A stretch of DNA of 47,306 nucleotides, from NCBI GenBank assembly GCA_934553255.1, contig CAKTEZ010000011.1:1-47306 (forward strand), read 5' to 3'. Under the pieces are notes generated by a model that saw nothing but the letters and a program-made list of their open reading frames with translations, made no database searches and had not been told where the DNA came from. Within the stretch, counting starts at the first letter, position 1. The number at the start of each line of letters is the position of its first letter. A program made the translations under genes and the position numbers. Source of the DNA: an uncultured Oscillospiraceae bacterium. Its GTDB lineage: Bacteria > Bacillota > Clostridia > Oscillospirales > Oscillospiraceae. Of the stretch, positions 16,464 to 24,868 are shown one piece after another.

Positions 16464-17327
16464 ATGGAGATATTGGTCATTTCCGGCCTGTCCGGCGCGG
16501 GCAAATCCAGCGCCGCCTCCTGTCTGGAGGATATGGGCTACTACACCGTGGACAATATGCCCGCGGGCATCATTCCGAAATTCGCCGAGTTTTCGGCGGT
16601 GAACGACGGCCGCTATGACCGCGTTGCGCTCGTGAACGACATTCGCGGCGGCAGCGAGAGCTTTTCGGAGTTGCTCGATGTGATCGGCCGCCTGAGCGCG
16701 GCGGGGACGCTCTGCCGCCTGCTCTATCTGGAGGCGGACACGCAGACCATCATCAAGCGCTACAAGGAAACGCGCCGCCGTCACCCGCTCATGCAGGGCG
16801 GCATGACCATTGAGGACGCGGTGCAGCGTGAGACGGAGCTGCTGCGCCCGCTGCGCGAGCGCGCGGACTTCGTGCTGGACACGACGCAGATGCCCGCCGC
16901 CAAGTTGCGTAGCAAGCTTTACGAGCTGTTCGGCGAAAAGGGACCGCGCGGACGCATGAGCGTCAGCGTCGTTTCCTTCGGCTATAAGTATGGCGTTCCG
17001 CTGGAGGCGGATCTTGTGTTCGATGTGCGCTTTATGCCGAACCCGTTCTATGTGCCGGAGCTGCGGCCAAAGACCGGCATGGACGACGAGGTATACAACT
17101 ATGTGTTTTCCTTCCCACAGGCCAAGAAATTCCTGACAAAGCTGGAGGATATGCTTGCCTTCCTCCTGCCGCTCTATCAGGAGGAGGGAAAGACCGTGCT
17201 CGTCATCGCCGTCGGCTGCACGGGCGGGCGGCACCGCTCCGTGTCCATTGCGCGCGCCGTGACCGAGTATCTGGGAAAGCTCGGCTACGCCGCGTTTGAA
17301 AACCACCGCGACATCACGCGCGGCTGA
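16464..17327 (+). CDS. rapZ: Nucleotide-binding protein RapZ (YvcJ)
   Basis: This 287-residue P-loop protein binds nucleotides. In E. coli it is an RNA-binding adaptor that controls glucosamine-6-phosphate synthase mRNA; in Firmicutes its role is less clear. Walker A is GLSGAGKSS at 8-16, and VDNMPAG and the C-terminal GCTGGRHRSV motif are family marks. Start ATG 16464 follows GGGGAGAG. In many Firmicutes yvcK lies between rapZ and whiA; here whiA follows directly, 11 bases after the stop. Confidence 0.95.
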   Translation: MEILVISGLSGAGKSSAASCLEDMGYYTVDNMPAGIIPKFAEFSAVNDGRYDRVALVNDIRGGSESFSELLDVIGRLSAAGTLCRLLYLEADTQTIIKRYKETRRRHPLMQGGMTIEDAVQRETELLRPLRERADFVLDTTQMPAAKLRSKLYELFGEKGPRGRMSVSVVSFGYKYGVPLEADLVFDVRFMPNPFYVPELRPKTGMDDEVYNYVFSFPQAKKFLTKLEDMLAFLLPLYQEEGKTVLVIAVGCTGGRHRSVSIARAVTEYLGKLGYAAFENHRDITRG

Positions 17328-17338
17328 GGGAGGTTCCT

Positions 17339-18241
17339 ATGTCGTTTTCATCGGAGGTCAAGGCCGAGCTGTGCCGTGTGCCGCTCACGCGGCGCTGCTG
17401 CGCGCGCGCCGAGGCCTATGGCGTGCTGCTCTATGCGGGCGGCTTTTCCGCGTCGGAGATCCGCATCGTGACCGAGAGCGAGGATTTTGCCGCACGGCTG
17501 CCGAAGCTGTTCCAGAAAGCGTTCGGCCTCCGCTTCGACGCGCTGCCGGAGGAGGGAGTCGGAAAGAACACCTTCCGCATCACCGACGAGCATAAGCTGG
17601 AAACGATCCTTGAAGCGCTCGGCTACGACGCGAGGGCGCATTATGCGCTGCATGTCAACTTTGCCCTCCTGGAGGAGGACTGCTGCCGCGCGTCCTTTCT
17701 GCGCGGGGCGTTTCTCGCGGGCGGGAGTGTGACCGACCCGCTCAAGCGCTACCATCTGGAGCTGGCGACCCCGCATTTGCAGGCGGGGCGCGAGGTCGAG
17801 GCGCTGCTGCGCGATATGGGCTGCGAGCCGAAGAATGTGCTGCGTCAGGGCAACGGCGTGACCTACTTCAAGCAGAGCGACTCCATCGAAGAGCTTCTCA
17901 CGCGCATCGGCGCGCCCTCTGCGGCAATGGAGGTCATGGCCGCGAAGGTCGAAAAGGAGATGCGAAACACCGTGAACCGCCGCGTCAACTGCGACGCGGC
18001 CAATCTTGATAAGGCGGTCGCCGCCTCGCGCGAGCAGGTCGAGGCGCTTACGCGCCTGACCGACGCGGGCATCGTAGCGGCGCTTCCCGTCAAGCTGCAG
18101 GAGGTCGCGGTCGCGCGGCTTTTGCAGCCGGAGCTGACGCTCAGCGAGTTGGCGGAGACCTTTGACCCGCCGCTCACAAAATCCTGCCTGAACCACCGCA
18201 TGCGAAAACTCATGGAGCTTGCGGGCAAAGAGAAAGCGTAA
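17339..18241 (+). CDS. whiA: DNA-binding protein WhiA
   Basis: WhiA is a conserved Gram-positive DNA-binding protein; in Streptomyces it is a sporulation regulator and in Bacillus it affects division and chromosome segregation. The 300-residue protein has an N-terminal homing-endonuclease-like fold (MSFSSEVKAELCRV, and FLRGAFLAGGSVTDP at about 121-135) and a C-terminal helix-turn-helix (LTLSELAETFDPPLTKSCLNHRMRKL). ATG 17339 is 11 bases after rapZ. It is followed after 16 bases by dnaE. Confidence 0.96.
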   Translation: MSFSSEVKAELCRVPLTRRCCARAEAYGVLLYAGGFSASEIRIVTESEDFAARLPKLFQKAFGLRFDALPEEGVGKNTFRITDEHKLETILEALGYDARAHYALHVNFALLEEDCCRASFLRGAFLAGGSVTDPLKRYHLELATPHLQAGREVEALLRDMGCEPKNVLRQGNGVTYFKQSDSIEELLTRIGAPSAAMEVMAAKVEKEMRNTVNRRVNCDAANLDKAVAASREQVEALTRLTDAGIVAALPVKLQEVAVARLLQPELTLSELAETFDPPLTKSCLNHRMRKLMELAGKEKA

Positions 18242-18257
18242 AGAGAGGAAAGCCATC

Positions 18258-21200
18258 ATGCCGTTCGCCCATCTGCATGTTCATACGGAATACAGCCTGC
18301 TTGACGGCGCCTGCCGCATCAAGGGGCTTGCCAAGCGCGTCCGCGAGCTGGGGCAGACGGCGGTCGCCGTCACGGACCACGGCGTGATGTACGGCGCGAT
18401 CGACTTTTACCGCGCGTGCAAGGCCGAGGGCGTCAAGCCCATCGTCGGCTGCGAGGTCTATGTCGCTCCACGCACGCGATTTGATAAGCAGCACGAATTC
18501 GATTCCGAGGCGCGCCACCTCGTCCTCCTGTGCGAGAACGAGGTGGGCTACCGCAACCTCTCCTACATGGTCTCCAAGGCGTTTACCGAGGGCTTTTACA
18601 TCAAGCCGCGCATCGACCTTGACCTGCTGCGCGCCCATTCCGAGGGGCTGATCGCGCTTTCGGCGTGTCTTGCGGGCGAGATCCCGCGACGCCTGCGGAA
18701 CGGCGAGTACGACAATGCAAAGGCATATGCCTTGACACTTTCTGAAATATTTGGTCCCGACCATTTTTATTTAGAGTTGCAGGACCACGGGATCCGCGAC
18801 CAGGCGGTGGTCAACCGCGGGCTGCTGCGGCTGCACGAGGAAACGGGGCTGCCGCTCGTCTGCACGAACGACGCACACTATCTTACGAAAGCGGACGCCT
18901 ACGCACACGATGTGCTGCTGTGTATTCAGACCGGCAAGACCGTGGACGACGAGAACCGTATGCGCTATGAGCCGCAGAATTTCTATCTCCGCTCGACGGA
19001 GGAGATGGAGGCGCTCTTTTCGCAGTACCCCTGCGCAATCGAGAACACCGGCAAAATTGCGGAGATGTGCAATTTGGAGTTTACCTTCGGCAAATATCAC
19101 CTGCCGGAATTTAGGGTGCCGGAGGGCTACACCTCGCTGACCTATTTTAAGAAGCTGTGTGCGGACGGCTTTGCCGAGCGCTACGGCGAGGGGACGGAAA
19201 AGCAGAAGGCGCAGCTGGAATATGAGGAGAACATGATCGAGAAGATGGGCTTCGTCGATTACTTCCTCATCGTCTCCGACTTCGTGCGCTATGCCAGAAG
19301 CGCCGGCATTCCGGTCGGCCCCGGGCGCGGCAGCGCGGCGGGCAGCATCGTGAGCTATTGTCTGCACATCACGGACATCGAACCGATGAAGTACGGCCTT
19401 TTCTTCGAGCGTTTCCTGAACCCGGAGCGCGTCTCCATGCCCGATATTGATATGGACTTCGGCGATACCCGCCGCGGCGAGGTCGTGGACTATGTGCGCC
19501 GCAAGTACGGCGACGACCATGTGGCGCAGATCGTGACCTTCGGCACGATGGCGGCGCGCGGCGCGATCCGCGATGTGGGCCGTGCGCTGAACATGACCTA
19601 CGCCGACTGCGATGTGATCGCCAAGCTAGTGCCGAACGCGCTGCACATCACCCTGGACGATGCGCTCAAGCTCTCGCGCGAACTGAAGGAAAAGTACGAC
19701 GGCGACGAGCAGGTGAAGCGGCTCATCGACACGGCGCGCGCTCTTGAGGGAATGCCGCGCCACGCCTCGACCCACGCCGCCGGCGTGGTCATCACGAAGC
19801 GTCCCGTGGTCGATTATGTTCCGCTCGCCACGAACGACGACGCGGTGGTCTGCCAGTATGTCATGACGACGCTCGAGGAGCTGGGGCTGCTCAAGATGGA
19901 CTTCCTCGGCCTTCGCAACCTCACGGTGCTGGACGACGCGGTAAAGCTCGTGCAGAAAACGCAGCCGGATTTTTCCCTCGCGGGCATACCGGAGAATGAC
20001 GCCGCGACCTACGAGATGCTCGCCGCGGGCAGGACCTCCGGCGTCTTTCAGCTTGAATCGAGCGGCATGACGGGCGTTTGCGTCGGGCTTAAGCCGCAGA
20101 ACATCGAGGACATCACGGCGCTCATCGCACTCTACCGCCCGGGACCGATGGACTCCATTCCGAAGTTCGTCGCCTGCAAGCACGACCCGAGCAAGGTGAC
20201 CTATCTCATTCCGCAGTTAGAGCCGATCCTGTCCATTACCTACGGCTGCATCGTCTATCAGGAGCAGGTCATTCAGATCTTCCAGCAGCTTGCGGGTTAC
20301 TCGCTCGGACAGGCAGATATGCTCCGCCGTGCCATGAGCAAGAAAAAGGTCAAGGACATTGAAAAGGAGCGCGGCGCGTTCCTGCACGGCGACCCAAGCC
20401 GCAATATCAGGGGCTGCATCGCCAACGGCATCGATGAGGCGTCCGCACAGGCCATCTACGATGATATTTACGCCTTTGCAAATTACGCCTTCAACAAGGC
20501 GCACGCCGCGGCCTACGCGGTCATCGCCTACCAGACGGCGTATTTCAAGTGCCATTTTGCGAAGGAATATATGGCGGCGCTGCTCACGAGCGTACTCGAC
20601 AGCAGCGAGAAGATCGCGGGCTACATCAACGAGTGCCGCGAATGCGCTATCCGGCTCCTGCCGCCGGATGTGAACCGCTCGGACGACCGCTTTACGGTCG
20701 AGCCGGAGGGCATTCGTTTCGGCCTTGTCGCCATCAAGAACATCGGCCGCGGGCTGATCGCGCGGCTGATGCGCGAGCGCGAGGCAAACGGCCCGTTCAC
20801 GGATTTTCAGGATTTCTGCTATCGCATGGACGGGAACGACATGAACAAGCGCGCGGTGGAGAACCTGATCCGCGCGGGTGCGTTCGATTCCATGGGCGCA
20901 CGCCGCGCACAGCTTATCGCGGTGTATGAGAAGGTGATGGACGGCATCGCCGACGGCAATCGAACCAATGTGGAGGGGCAGATCGACTTCTTCAGTATGG
21001 GCGGCGGAAGCGCGCAGCGCGAAGGCCTGCGCCTGCCGGACATTCCGGAGTTCTCCGCGCAGGAGCGTATGCGGATGGAGAAGGAGACCACAGGGCTTTA
21101 CCTCTCCGGCCACCCGATGGACGACCACCGCGAGACCGCGCGCCGCGCGGGCGCGGCTGCCATCGGCCGCATCATGGAGGATTTCTCGCAGGAGGCGGGA

Positions 21201-21725
21201 CCGACCGCCTTTGCTGACGGTCAGCGCGTGAGCATCGCGGGTGTGGTCACATCCAGCAAGGTCAAGACAACAAAGAACAATACTCTCATGGCGTATGTCA
21301 CGGTGGAGGACAGCACGGGTACGATGGAGATGCTCTGCTTTTCCAGAACGCTGGAGACGAGCGGCAGCTACCTCAAGGAGGGACAGATCATCCTCGCCTC
21401 CGGCCGCCTGAGCGTGCGCGACGAAAAGGCGCCGCAGCTTATGTGCGATACGGCGCGCCCGTTGGAGGGTGAGCTTCCGCCGGAAGAGGCGGGCGCCAAG
21501 GCGGGGGAGAAGCTGCAGACGCTTTTCCTGCGTATGCCGTCGATGGACAGCCATGAGATGACGCAGTTCCGCCGCATCGCCTATCTCTTCGAGGGCAAGG
21601 AGCCGGTGCGGATCCGTCTGGCCGACAGCGGAAAGCTTATCGGCACGACGGCGACGCTGCACCCCGCGTTCGTCCGTGCCATGCGCGAGCTACTGGGCGA
21701 AGAAAATGTGGTGCTGAAAGAATAA
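18258..21725 (+). CDS. dnaE: DNA polymerase III subunit alpha DnaE
   Basis: This is a C-family replicative polymerase of 1155 residues. The PHP domain opens the protein (FAHLHVHTEYSLLDG) and the palm carries the catalytic aspartates in MPDIDMDFGDTRR near residues 394-406. The tail includes helix-hairpin-helix and OB-fold regions (VSIAGVVTSSKVKTTKNN about 992-1009). Firmicutes use it together with PolC. I chose ATG 18258, with AGAGAGGAAAG upstream; the longer frame begins in the whiA end. Codons between 18717 and 18780 are unusually AT-rich (ATA, TTA, TCT). A small hairpin at 21727-21746 follows, then the HAD-like gene. Confidence 0.97.
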   Translation: MPFAHLHVHTEYSLLDGACRIKGLAKRVRELGQTAVAVTDHGVMYGAIDFYRACKAEGVKPIVGCEVYVAPRTRFDKQHEFDSEARHLVLLCENEVGYRNLSYMVSKAFTEGFYIKPRIDLDLLRAHSEGLIALSACLAGEIPRRLRNGEYDNAKAYALTLSEIFGPDHFYLELQDHGIRDQAVVNRGLLRLHEETGLPLVCTNDAHYLTKADAYAHDVLLCIQTGKTVDDENRMRYEPQNFYLRSTEEMEALFSQYPCAIENTGKIAEMCNLEFTFGKYHLPEFRVPEGYTSLTYFKKLCADGFAERYGEGTEKQKAQLEYEENMIEKMGFVDYFLIVSDFVRYARSAGIPVGPGRGSAAGSIVSYCLHITDIEPMKYGLFFERFLNPERVSMPDIDMDFGDTRRGEVVDYVRRKYGDDHVAQIVTFGTMAARGAIRDVGRALNMTYADCDVIAKLVPNALHITLDDALKLSRELKEKYDGDEQVKRLIDTARALEGMPRHASTHAAGVVITKRPVVDYVPLATNDDAVVCQYVMTTLEELGLLKMDFLGLRNLTVLDDAVKLVQKTQPDFSLAGIPENDAATYEMLAAGRTSGVFQLESSGMTGVCVGLKPQNIEDITALIALYRPGPMDSIPKFVACKHDPSKVTYLIPQLEPILSITYGCIVYQEQVIQIFQQLAGYSLGQADMLRRAMSKKKVKDIEKERGAFLHGDPSRNIRGCIANGIDEASAQAIYDDIYAFANYAFNKAHAAAYAVIAYQTAYFKCHFAKEYMAALLTSVLDSSEKIAGYINECRECAIRLLPPDVNRSDDRFTVEPEGIRFGLVAIKNIGRGLIARLMREREANGPFTDFQDFCYRMDGNDMNKRAVENLIRAGAFDSMGARRAQLIAVYEKVMDGIADGNRTNVEGQIDFFSMGGGSAQREGLRLPDIPEFSAQERMRMEKETTGLYLSGHPMDDHRETARRAGAAAIGRIMEDFSQEAGPTAFADGQRVSIAGVVTSSKVKTTKNNTLMAYVTVEDSTGTMEMLCFSRTLETSGSYLKEGQIILASGRLSVRDEKAPQLMCDTARPLEGELPPEEAGAKAGEKLQTLFLRMPSMDSHEMTQFRRIAYLFEGKEPVRIRLADSGKLIGTTATLHPAFVRAMRELLGEENVVLKE

Positions 21726-21726
21726 C

Positions 21727-21746
21727 GGACCGCTGTGCCGCGGTCC
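21727..21746 (+). other. Small hairpin after dnaE
   Basis: A 7-base-pair stem (21727-21733 with 21740-21746) lies 1 base past the dnaE stop. It has no T-run and is probably not a full terminator. Confidence 0.4.
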
Positions 21747-21768
21747 GGTGGAAACGGAGACAAATTTC

Positions 21769-22215
21769 ATGCGTTTGCAAAGCGCGATCTTCACCCTGCC
21801 GGACGCCCTGCTTGACGGCGAAGCAGGGCGTGAGGGAGCGGATAAGGTACTTTCTATTTTAAAGATGGAGAGCGTGTGGCTGTACGCGGTCACGGCGCTC
21901 GACCGAAAAGGGGCGGAGGAGCGGCTCCGCGCGGCGGGGCTTGCGGAGCATTTCCGCGGCATCCTGACTGAACAGGAGGCGAATTGCCCTGTGTACAGCG
22001 GGGCCATGCTGGAGAAGGCGATGCGGCGGCTGCGGTCGCAAAAGGCCGATACCGTGGTGTTCACCGGCACGCTCGCGGGCGTGGAGACCGCGAAACGGGC
22101 GGGCTTCCGCGCGGTCGCCGTCGGCGGCGCGGCAGGGGCGGACGAATGGAAAAAGATGAGCGCCCTCGCCGACTGTGCGCTGCCGCGCTACGGGGACTGG
22201 CTCAAATCGGAGTAA
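21769..22215 (+). CDS. HAD-like protein lacking catalytic aspartates (probable pseudoenzyme)
   Basis: This 148-residue protein looks like a compact beta-phosphoglucomutase/HAD fold without a cap domain, but motif I is broken. Where active HAD enzymes have IFDLDGTLLD, residues 6-15 read IFTLPDALLD, so both the nucleophile and the acid/base Asp are gone. Motif II survives as AVTAL, while motif IV reads VFTGTLAGVETAKRAGF instead of an acidic VFEDS-type loop. Start ATG 21769 has GGAG 9 bases upstream; an in-frame GTG at 21748 lies in the hairpin. It is the last gene of the hprK operon and ends at a strong terminator. Its role may be binding or regulation. Confidence 0.7.
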   Translation: MRLQSAIFTLPDALLDGEAGREGADKVLSILKMESVWLYAVTALDRKGAEERLRAAGLAEHFRGILTEQEANCPVYSGAMLEKAMRRLRSQKADTVVFTGTLAGVETAKRAGFRAVAVGGAAGADEWKKMSALADCALPRYGDWLKSE

Positions 22216-22235
22216 GACAGCATACGATGATACGG

Positions 22236-22264
22236 AAAAGGAGGACGCGGCGCGTCCTCCTTTT
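22236..22264. terminator. Bidirectional terminator between convergent genes
   Basis: AAAA, then GGAGGACGCG (22240-22249), one loop base, the exact complement (22251-22260) and TTTT form a symmetric hairpin. It can serve both the HAD-like gene and the DUF4364 gene. Confidence 0.85.
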
Positions 22265-22276
22265 GTGCGTCTATTC

Positions 22277-22816
22277 CTATTTCTCCTCCGGCGCTTCAAA
22301 GAGCGCGTTGATGACGCTCGTGTAAAGCTGCTCGGTGTTCTTCCGGAAGCGTTCGGCGAGATCCTTCGCCATGACCTCCTTGGGGATCATCAGCTCCATC
22401 TTCAAAAGCGGGCTGTCCTGCTCGTCGCAGAAGGCGAGGGAGACGGTGTAGGTCCCATTGGGGCGCGGCGTGATCTCGGAGCGGATCTGCGCGCGGCGGC
22501 GCAGCTTCTGGTTAAAAAGGGTGATGTTCTTGTCCGCAGCGAGACGCACGGAGTAGGGCAGGCTCGTTTCGCAGATCTGACCGTTCCGCAGCCCCTTTTC
22601 CGTGATGGCGTACAGCCCGTCCTCCGAAAGCGTCAGGTGGTCGGAGGAGACAAGATTGCTCATGCACTCGGAAAAGTCAAAGAAGTCCACGCCGTCGTCG
22701 ATCATCGCCAGCTCCTGCATCGCCTCGAACGGCACCGGCTCAATGAGACGCGAGGCAATATAGAGAATGAGGAACTTGATCTCCAGCTTATCCTGAATGA
22801 AGCCCACGCGTGCCAT
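22277..22816 (-). CDS. DUF4364 family protein, winged-helix-like
   Basis: This 179-residue protein matches the clostridial DUF4364 pattern: an N-terminal winged-helix-like part (KLEIKFLILYIASRLIEPVPFEAM, then YAITEKGLRNGQICE) followed by a beta-rich domain. It is probably DNA-binding, but no target is known. I chose ATG 22816 with GGGAGGG upstream; a longer open frame runs through the promoter and is not credible. It has its own promoter and is divergent from the cysteine-rich gene. Confidence 0.85.
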   Translation of the reverse strand: MARVGFIQDKLEIKFLILYIASRLIEPVPFEAMQELAMIDDGVDFFDFSECMSNLVSSDHLTLSEDGLYAITEKGLRNGQICETSLPYSVRLAADKNITLFNQKLRRRAQIRSEITPRPNGTYTVSLAFCDEQDSPLLKMELMIPKEVMAKDLAERFRKNTEQLYTSVINALFEAPEEK

Positions 22817-22846
22817 GTGAAGCCCTCCCTGTCCCTGATTTGCCCC

Positions 22847-22875
22847 ATTATACCGCGTTTCCCTGAATTTGTATA
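22847..22875 (-). promoter_or_regulatory. Promoter of the DUF4364 gene
   Basis: On the minus strand TATACA (22870-22875), 17 bases, TATAAT (22847-22852), about 30 bases before the ATG. Confidence 0.6.
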
Positions 22876-22885
22876 GAGGATTTTT

Positions 22886-22913
22886 CACCAATTCGACCCT
22901 CCGGCATAGACTG
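22886..22913 (+). promoter_or_regulatory. Possible mother-cell (SigE/SigK-like) promoter
   Basis: CATAGACT (22905-22912) matches 7 of 8 bases of the SigE -10 box. The -35 side fits SigK better, with CACC 15 bases upstream and CATA as the -10 start. No good SigA promoter is visible for the gene at 22965. A 7-base inverted repeat (22917-22923 with 22931-22937) follows. Confidence 0.35.
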
Positions 22914-22964
22914 GACTGAAAGAAAGCCAATCTTTCATCAGTACTTAAATCAGGAGGTATTCCC

Positions 22965-23822
22965 ATGGCTGAAAAAGTGACCGCAGGCCCGATCTCAAGC
23001 GCCAACGGCGTGCGTGAGGCGGTCTGTATCCATACGAAAAAGATTTTTTCGTCCTGCAAGGATAAGGACTGCATCGAGGACCTGACCTTTTACCCCACCG
23101 CCACGGCGCAGAGCATTCTCAACGCCTCGCAGAGCATCCGCGGCGGCCGCGTGGAGCTGCTGCATGTGAGCGTGGATGTGGAGCCGGTGAGCTTCAACCG
23201 CGGCTTCTTCACGGTCGATATGCGCTTTTTCTACCGCGTGATCCTGCAGGCAATGAACGGCGGCATGCGCTGCACCGAGGTCGAGGGTCTTGCCACCTTT
23301 GACAAGCGCATCATGCTCTTCGGTGGCGAGAGCCGCGCGAAGGTGTTCTCCTCGTATCCTGTCCTCGGCGGGCCGGACGATCCGATCAACCTGACGGCAA
23401 ATCTGCCGACGGCGGTGGTCGAGGCGGTCGATCCGCTGCTGCTGTGCGCCCGCATTCTCGACTGCTCCTGCGGCAACTGCTGCGACTGCGCGGCCATCAC
23501 GGGCGTACCCGCGGGCATTGCCGAGGCATTTGACGAGCCGCTCCTCTTCGAGCCGCAGACGCGCCGTGTGTGCATCTCCATCGGGCAGTTCTCCATCGTG
23601 CGGCTCGAGCGCGGCACGCAGCTTCTTATCCCCGTGTTCGACTACTGCATTCCCAGCGGCAGCTGCCAGCCGGTCGGCAGCGTGGCGTGCAACACCTGCG
23701 ACGATCCCTGCGAGATGTTTGAAAGCGTCAGCTTCCCGGTGGATGATTTCTTCCCCGCGGGCATCGCGGAGTCCGAGGCGGACGCGAATTTGCCCACCAA
23801 CTGCTGCACCTGCGGCCGATAA
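22965..23822 (+). CDS. Cysteine-rich protein of unknown function, possible spore protein
   Basis: The 285-residue protein has 19 cysteines, clustered at 161-175 (CARILDCSCGNCCDC), 228-249 and the C-terminal NCCTCGR. Residues 15-130 form a conserved-looking N-terminal domain (CIHTKKIFSSCKDKDCIEDL, VDVEPVSFNRGFFTVDMRFF). I recall similar proteins in many clostridia, annotated as hypothetical, but I cannot name a family. No signal peptide or membrane helix is seen. The ribosome site AGGAGG lies 8 bases before ATG 22965. It is a single-gene unit ending in a strong terminator, placed directly before spoIIIA. Cysteine-rich composition and the promoter candidate fit a spore-coat or crust protein, but that is inference. 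Confidence 0.8.
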   Translation: MAEKVTAGPISSANGVREAVCIHTKKIFSSCKDKDCIEDLTFYPTATAQSILNASQSIRGGRVELLHVSVDVEPVSFNRGFFTVDMRFFYRVILQAMNGGMRCTEVEGLATFDKRIMLFGGESRAKVFSSYPVLGGPDDPINLTANLPTAVVEAVDPLLLCARILDCSCGNCCDCAAITGVPAGIAEAFDEPLLFEPQTRRVCISIGQFSIVRLERGTQLLIPVFDYCIPSGSCQPVGSVACNTCDDPCEMFESVSFPVDDFFPAGIAESEADANLPTNCCTCGR

Positions 23823-23837
23823 CCAAACACCCGAGCG

Positions 23838-23870
23838 AAGGTCCGGTATGCCCGGACCTTTCTTTTTTTA
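23838..23870 (+). terminator. Terminator of the cysteine-rich gene
   Basis: A 9-base-pair stem (23838-23846 with 23852-23860) and 5-base loop are followed by TCTTTTTTT. Confidence 0.9.
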
Positions 23871-23882
23871 TGCGCCGGACAG

Positions 23883-23911
23883 GCATAACCTGTCCGCTTT
23901 TCTCATACGGT
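23883..23911 (+). promoter_or_regulatory. SigE-type promoter of the spoIIIA operon
   Basis: A -35-like GCATAAC (23883-23889, consensus kmATAtt), 14 bases, then CATACGGT (23904-23911), 7 of 8 matches to the SigE -10. It lies 31 bases before spoIIIAA, an operon known to be SigE-controlled in Bacillus. Confidence 0.65.
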
Positions 23912-23941
23912 AGGGTATCAAACGGAAGGGGGAGAGGACGC

Positions 23942-24868
23942 ATGGAGGAAGGCCGCGCCATCGCGCGCTATGAGGAGGCGGCCGCGCTGCTGCCGCCGCG
24001 CTTCCGCACCGCGGCGCTGCAGCTTGACGACCACCGGAAGCGGCGGACGGAGGAGTTCCGCCTGCGCGCGCTCCGGCTGCCTACGGCGCTGCTGCCGGAG
24101 GGGGAGTTTCCGCTGCCGTATTTCGGCGCGGAGTGCGGCGTTACAACACAGGAGCTTTCTCGGATGGTCGATACGCTCAGCGAATACTCCCGCTACGCCT
24201 GCGCCGAAACGCTGCGGCAGGGGTATCTGTGCCTGCGTGGCGGTTTCCGCCTCGGTGTGTGCGGCACGGCGGTGCTGCGGAATGGCGCAGTCACGGGAAT
24301 GCGGGACATTTCCTCGCTCGCGCTTCGGATCGTGACCGAGCGCATCGGCCTTGCCGACGCTCTCGCGCCGCAGCTCTACGGCGCGGGACGGTTTCAAAGC
24401 ACGCTCATTCTCTCGCCGCCCGGCGGCGGCAAGACCACGCTGCTGCGCGACCTGATCCGCACGCTCTCCCTCGGCAGCGAGGAGCGCGCTGCGCTGCGCG
24501 TCGCCGTGCTGGACGAGCGCGGCGAATTGGCGGTCAGCGCAAGGGGAGAGGCGCAGATGTCGCTCGGCACGCATACGGATGTGCTGGTAGGCTGTCCCAA
24601 GGCGGCGGGTGTCGGTATGGTTCTGCGCGCCATGAACCCGCAGGTCATCGCTGCGGACGAGATCACGGCGGCGGAGGATGTCACCGCGATGGCGCAGGCA
24701 GCCAACTGCGGCGCGGCGCTGTTGGCGACGATGCACGCCGCCGACCTCGCCGAGCTGCGGCGCAAGCCGCTCTGGGACGCGCTGCGCGCGGCGGGCGTAT
24801 TTCACCGCGCGGTGACCATCGAGGGCAGCGGTGAGGAACGCCGCTACCGCGTGGAGACTCTTCCGTGA
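23942..24868 (+). CDS. spoIIIAA: Stage III sporulation protein AA (ATPase)
   Basis: This is the mother-cell ATPase of the SpoIIIA-SpoIIQ channel that links mother cell and forespore, related to secretion ATPases. The 308-residue protein has Walker A PPGGGKTT at 159-166, a Walker B-like region (VAVLDERGELA) and an AADEI segment. It has an N-terminal domain of about 130 residues. ATG 23942 follows AGGGGGAGAGG; an earlier in-frame ATG at 23870 lies upstream of the promoter. Its GTGA overlap with spoIIIAB indicates coupling. Confidence 0.97.
   Translation: MEEGRAIARYEEAAALLPPRFRTAALQLDDHRKRRTEEFRLRALRLPTALLPEGEFPLPYFGAECGVTTQELSRMVDTLSEYSRYACAETLRQGYLCLRGGFRLGVCGTAVLRNGAVTGMRDISSLALRIVTERIGLADALAPQLYGAGRFQSTLILSPPGGGKTTLLRDLIRTLSLGSEERAALRVAVLDERGELAVSARGEAQMSLGTHTDVLVGCPKAAGVGMVLRAMNPQVIAADEITAAEDVTAMAQAANCGAALLATMHAADLAELRRKPLWDALRAAGVFHRAVTIEGSGEERRYRVETLP

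Noticed and set aside
22817..23074. Long N-terminal extension of the DUF4364 protein
   Set aside because: It crosses the gene's promoter and the start of the divergent cysteine-rich gene.
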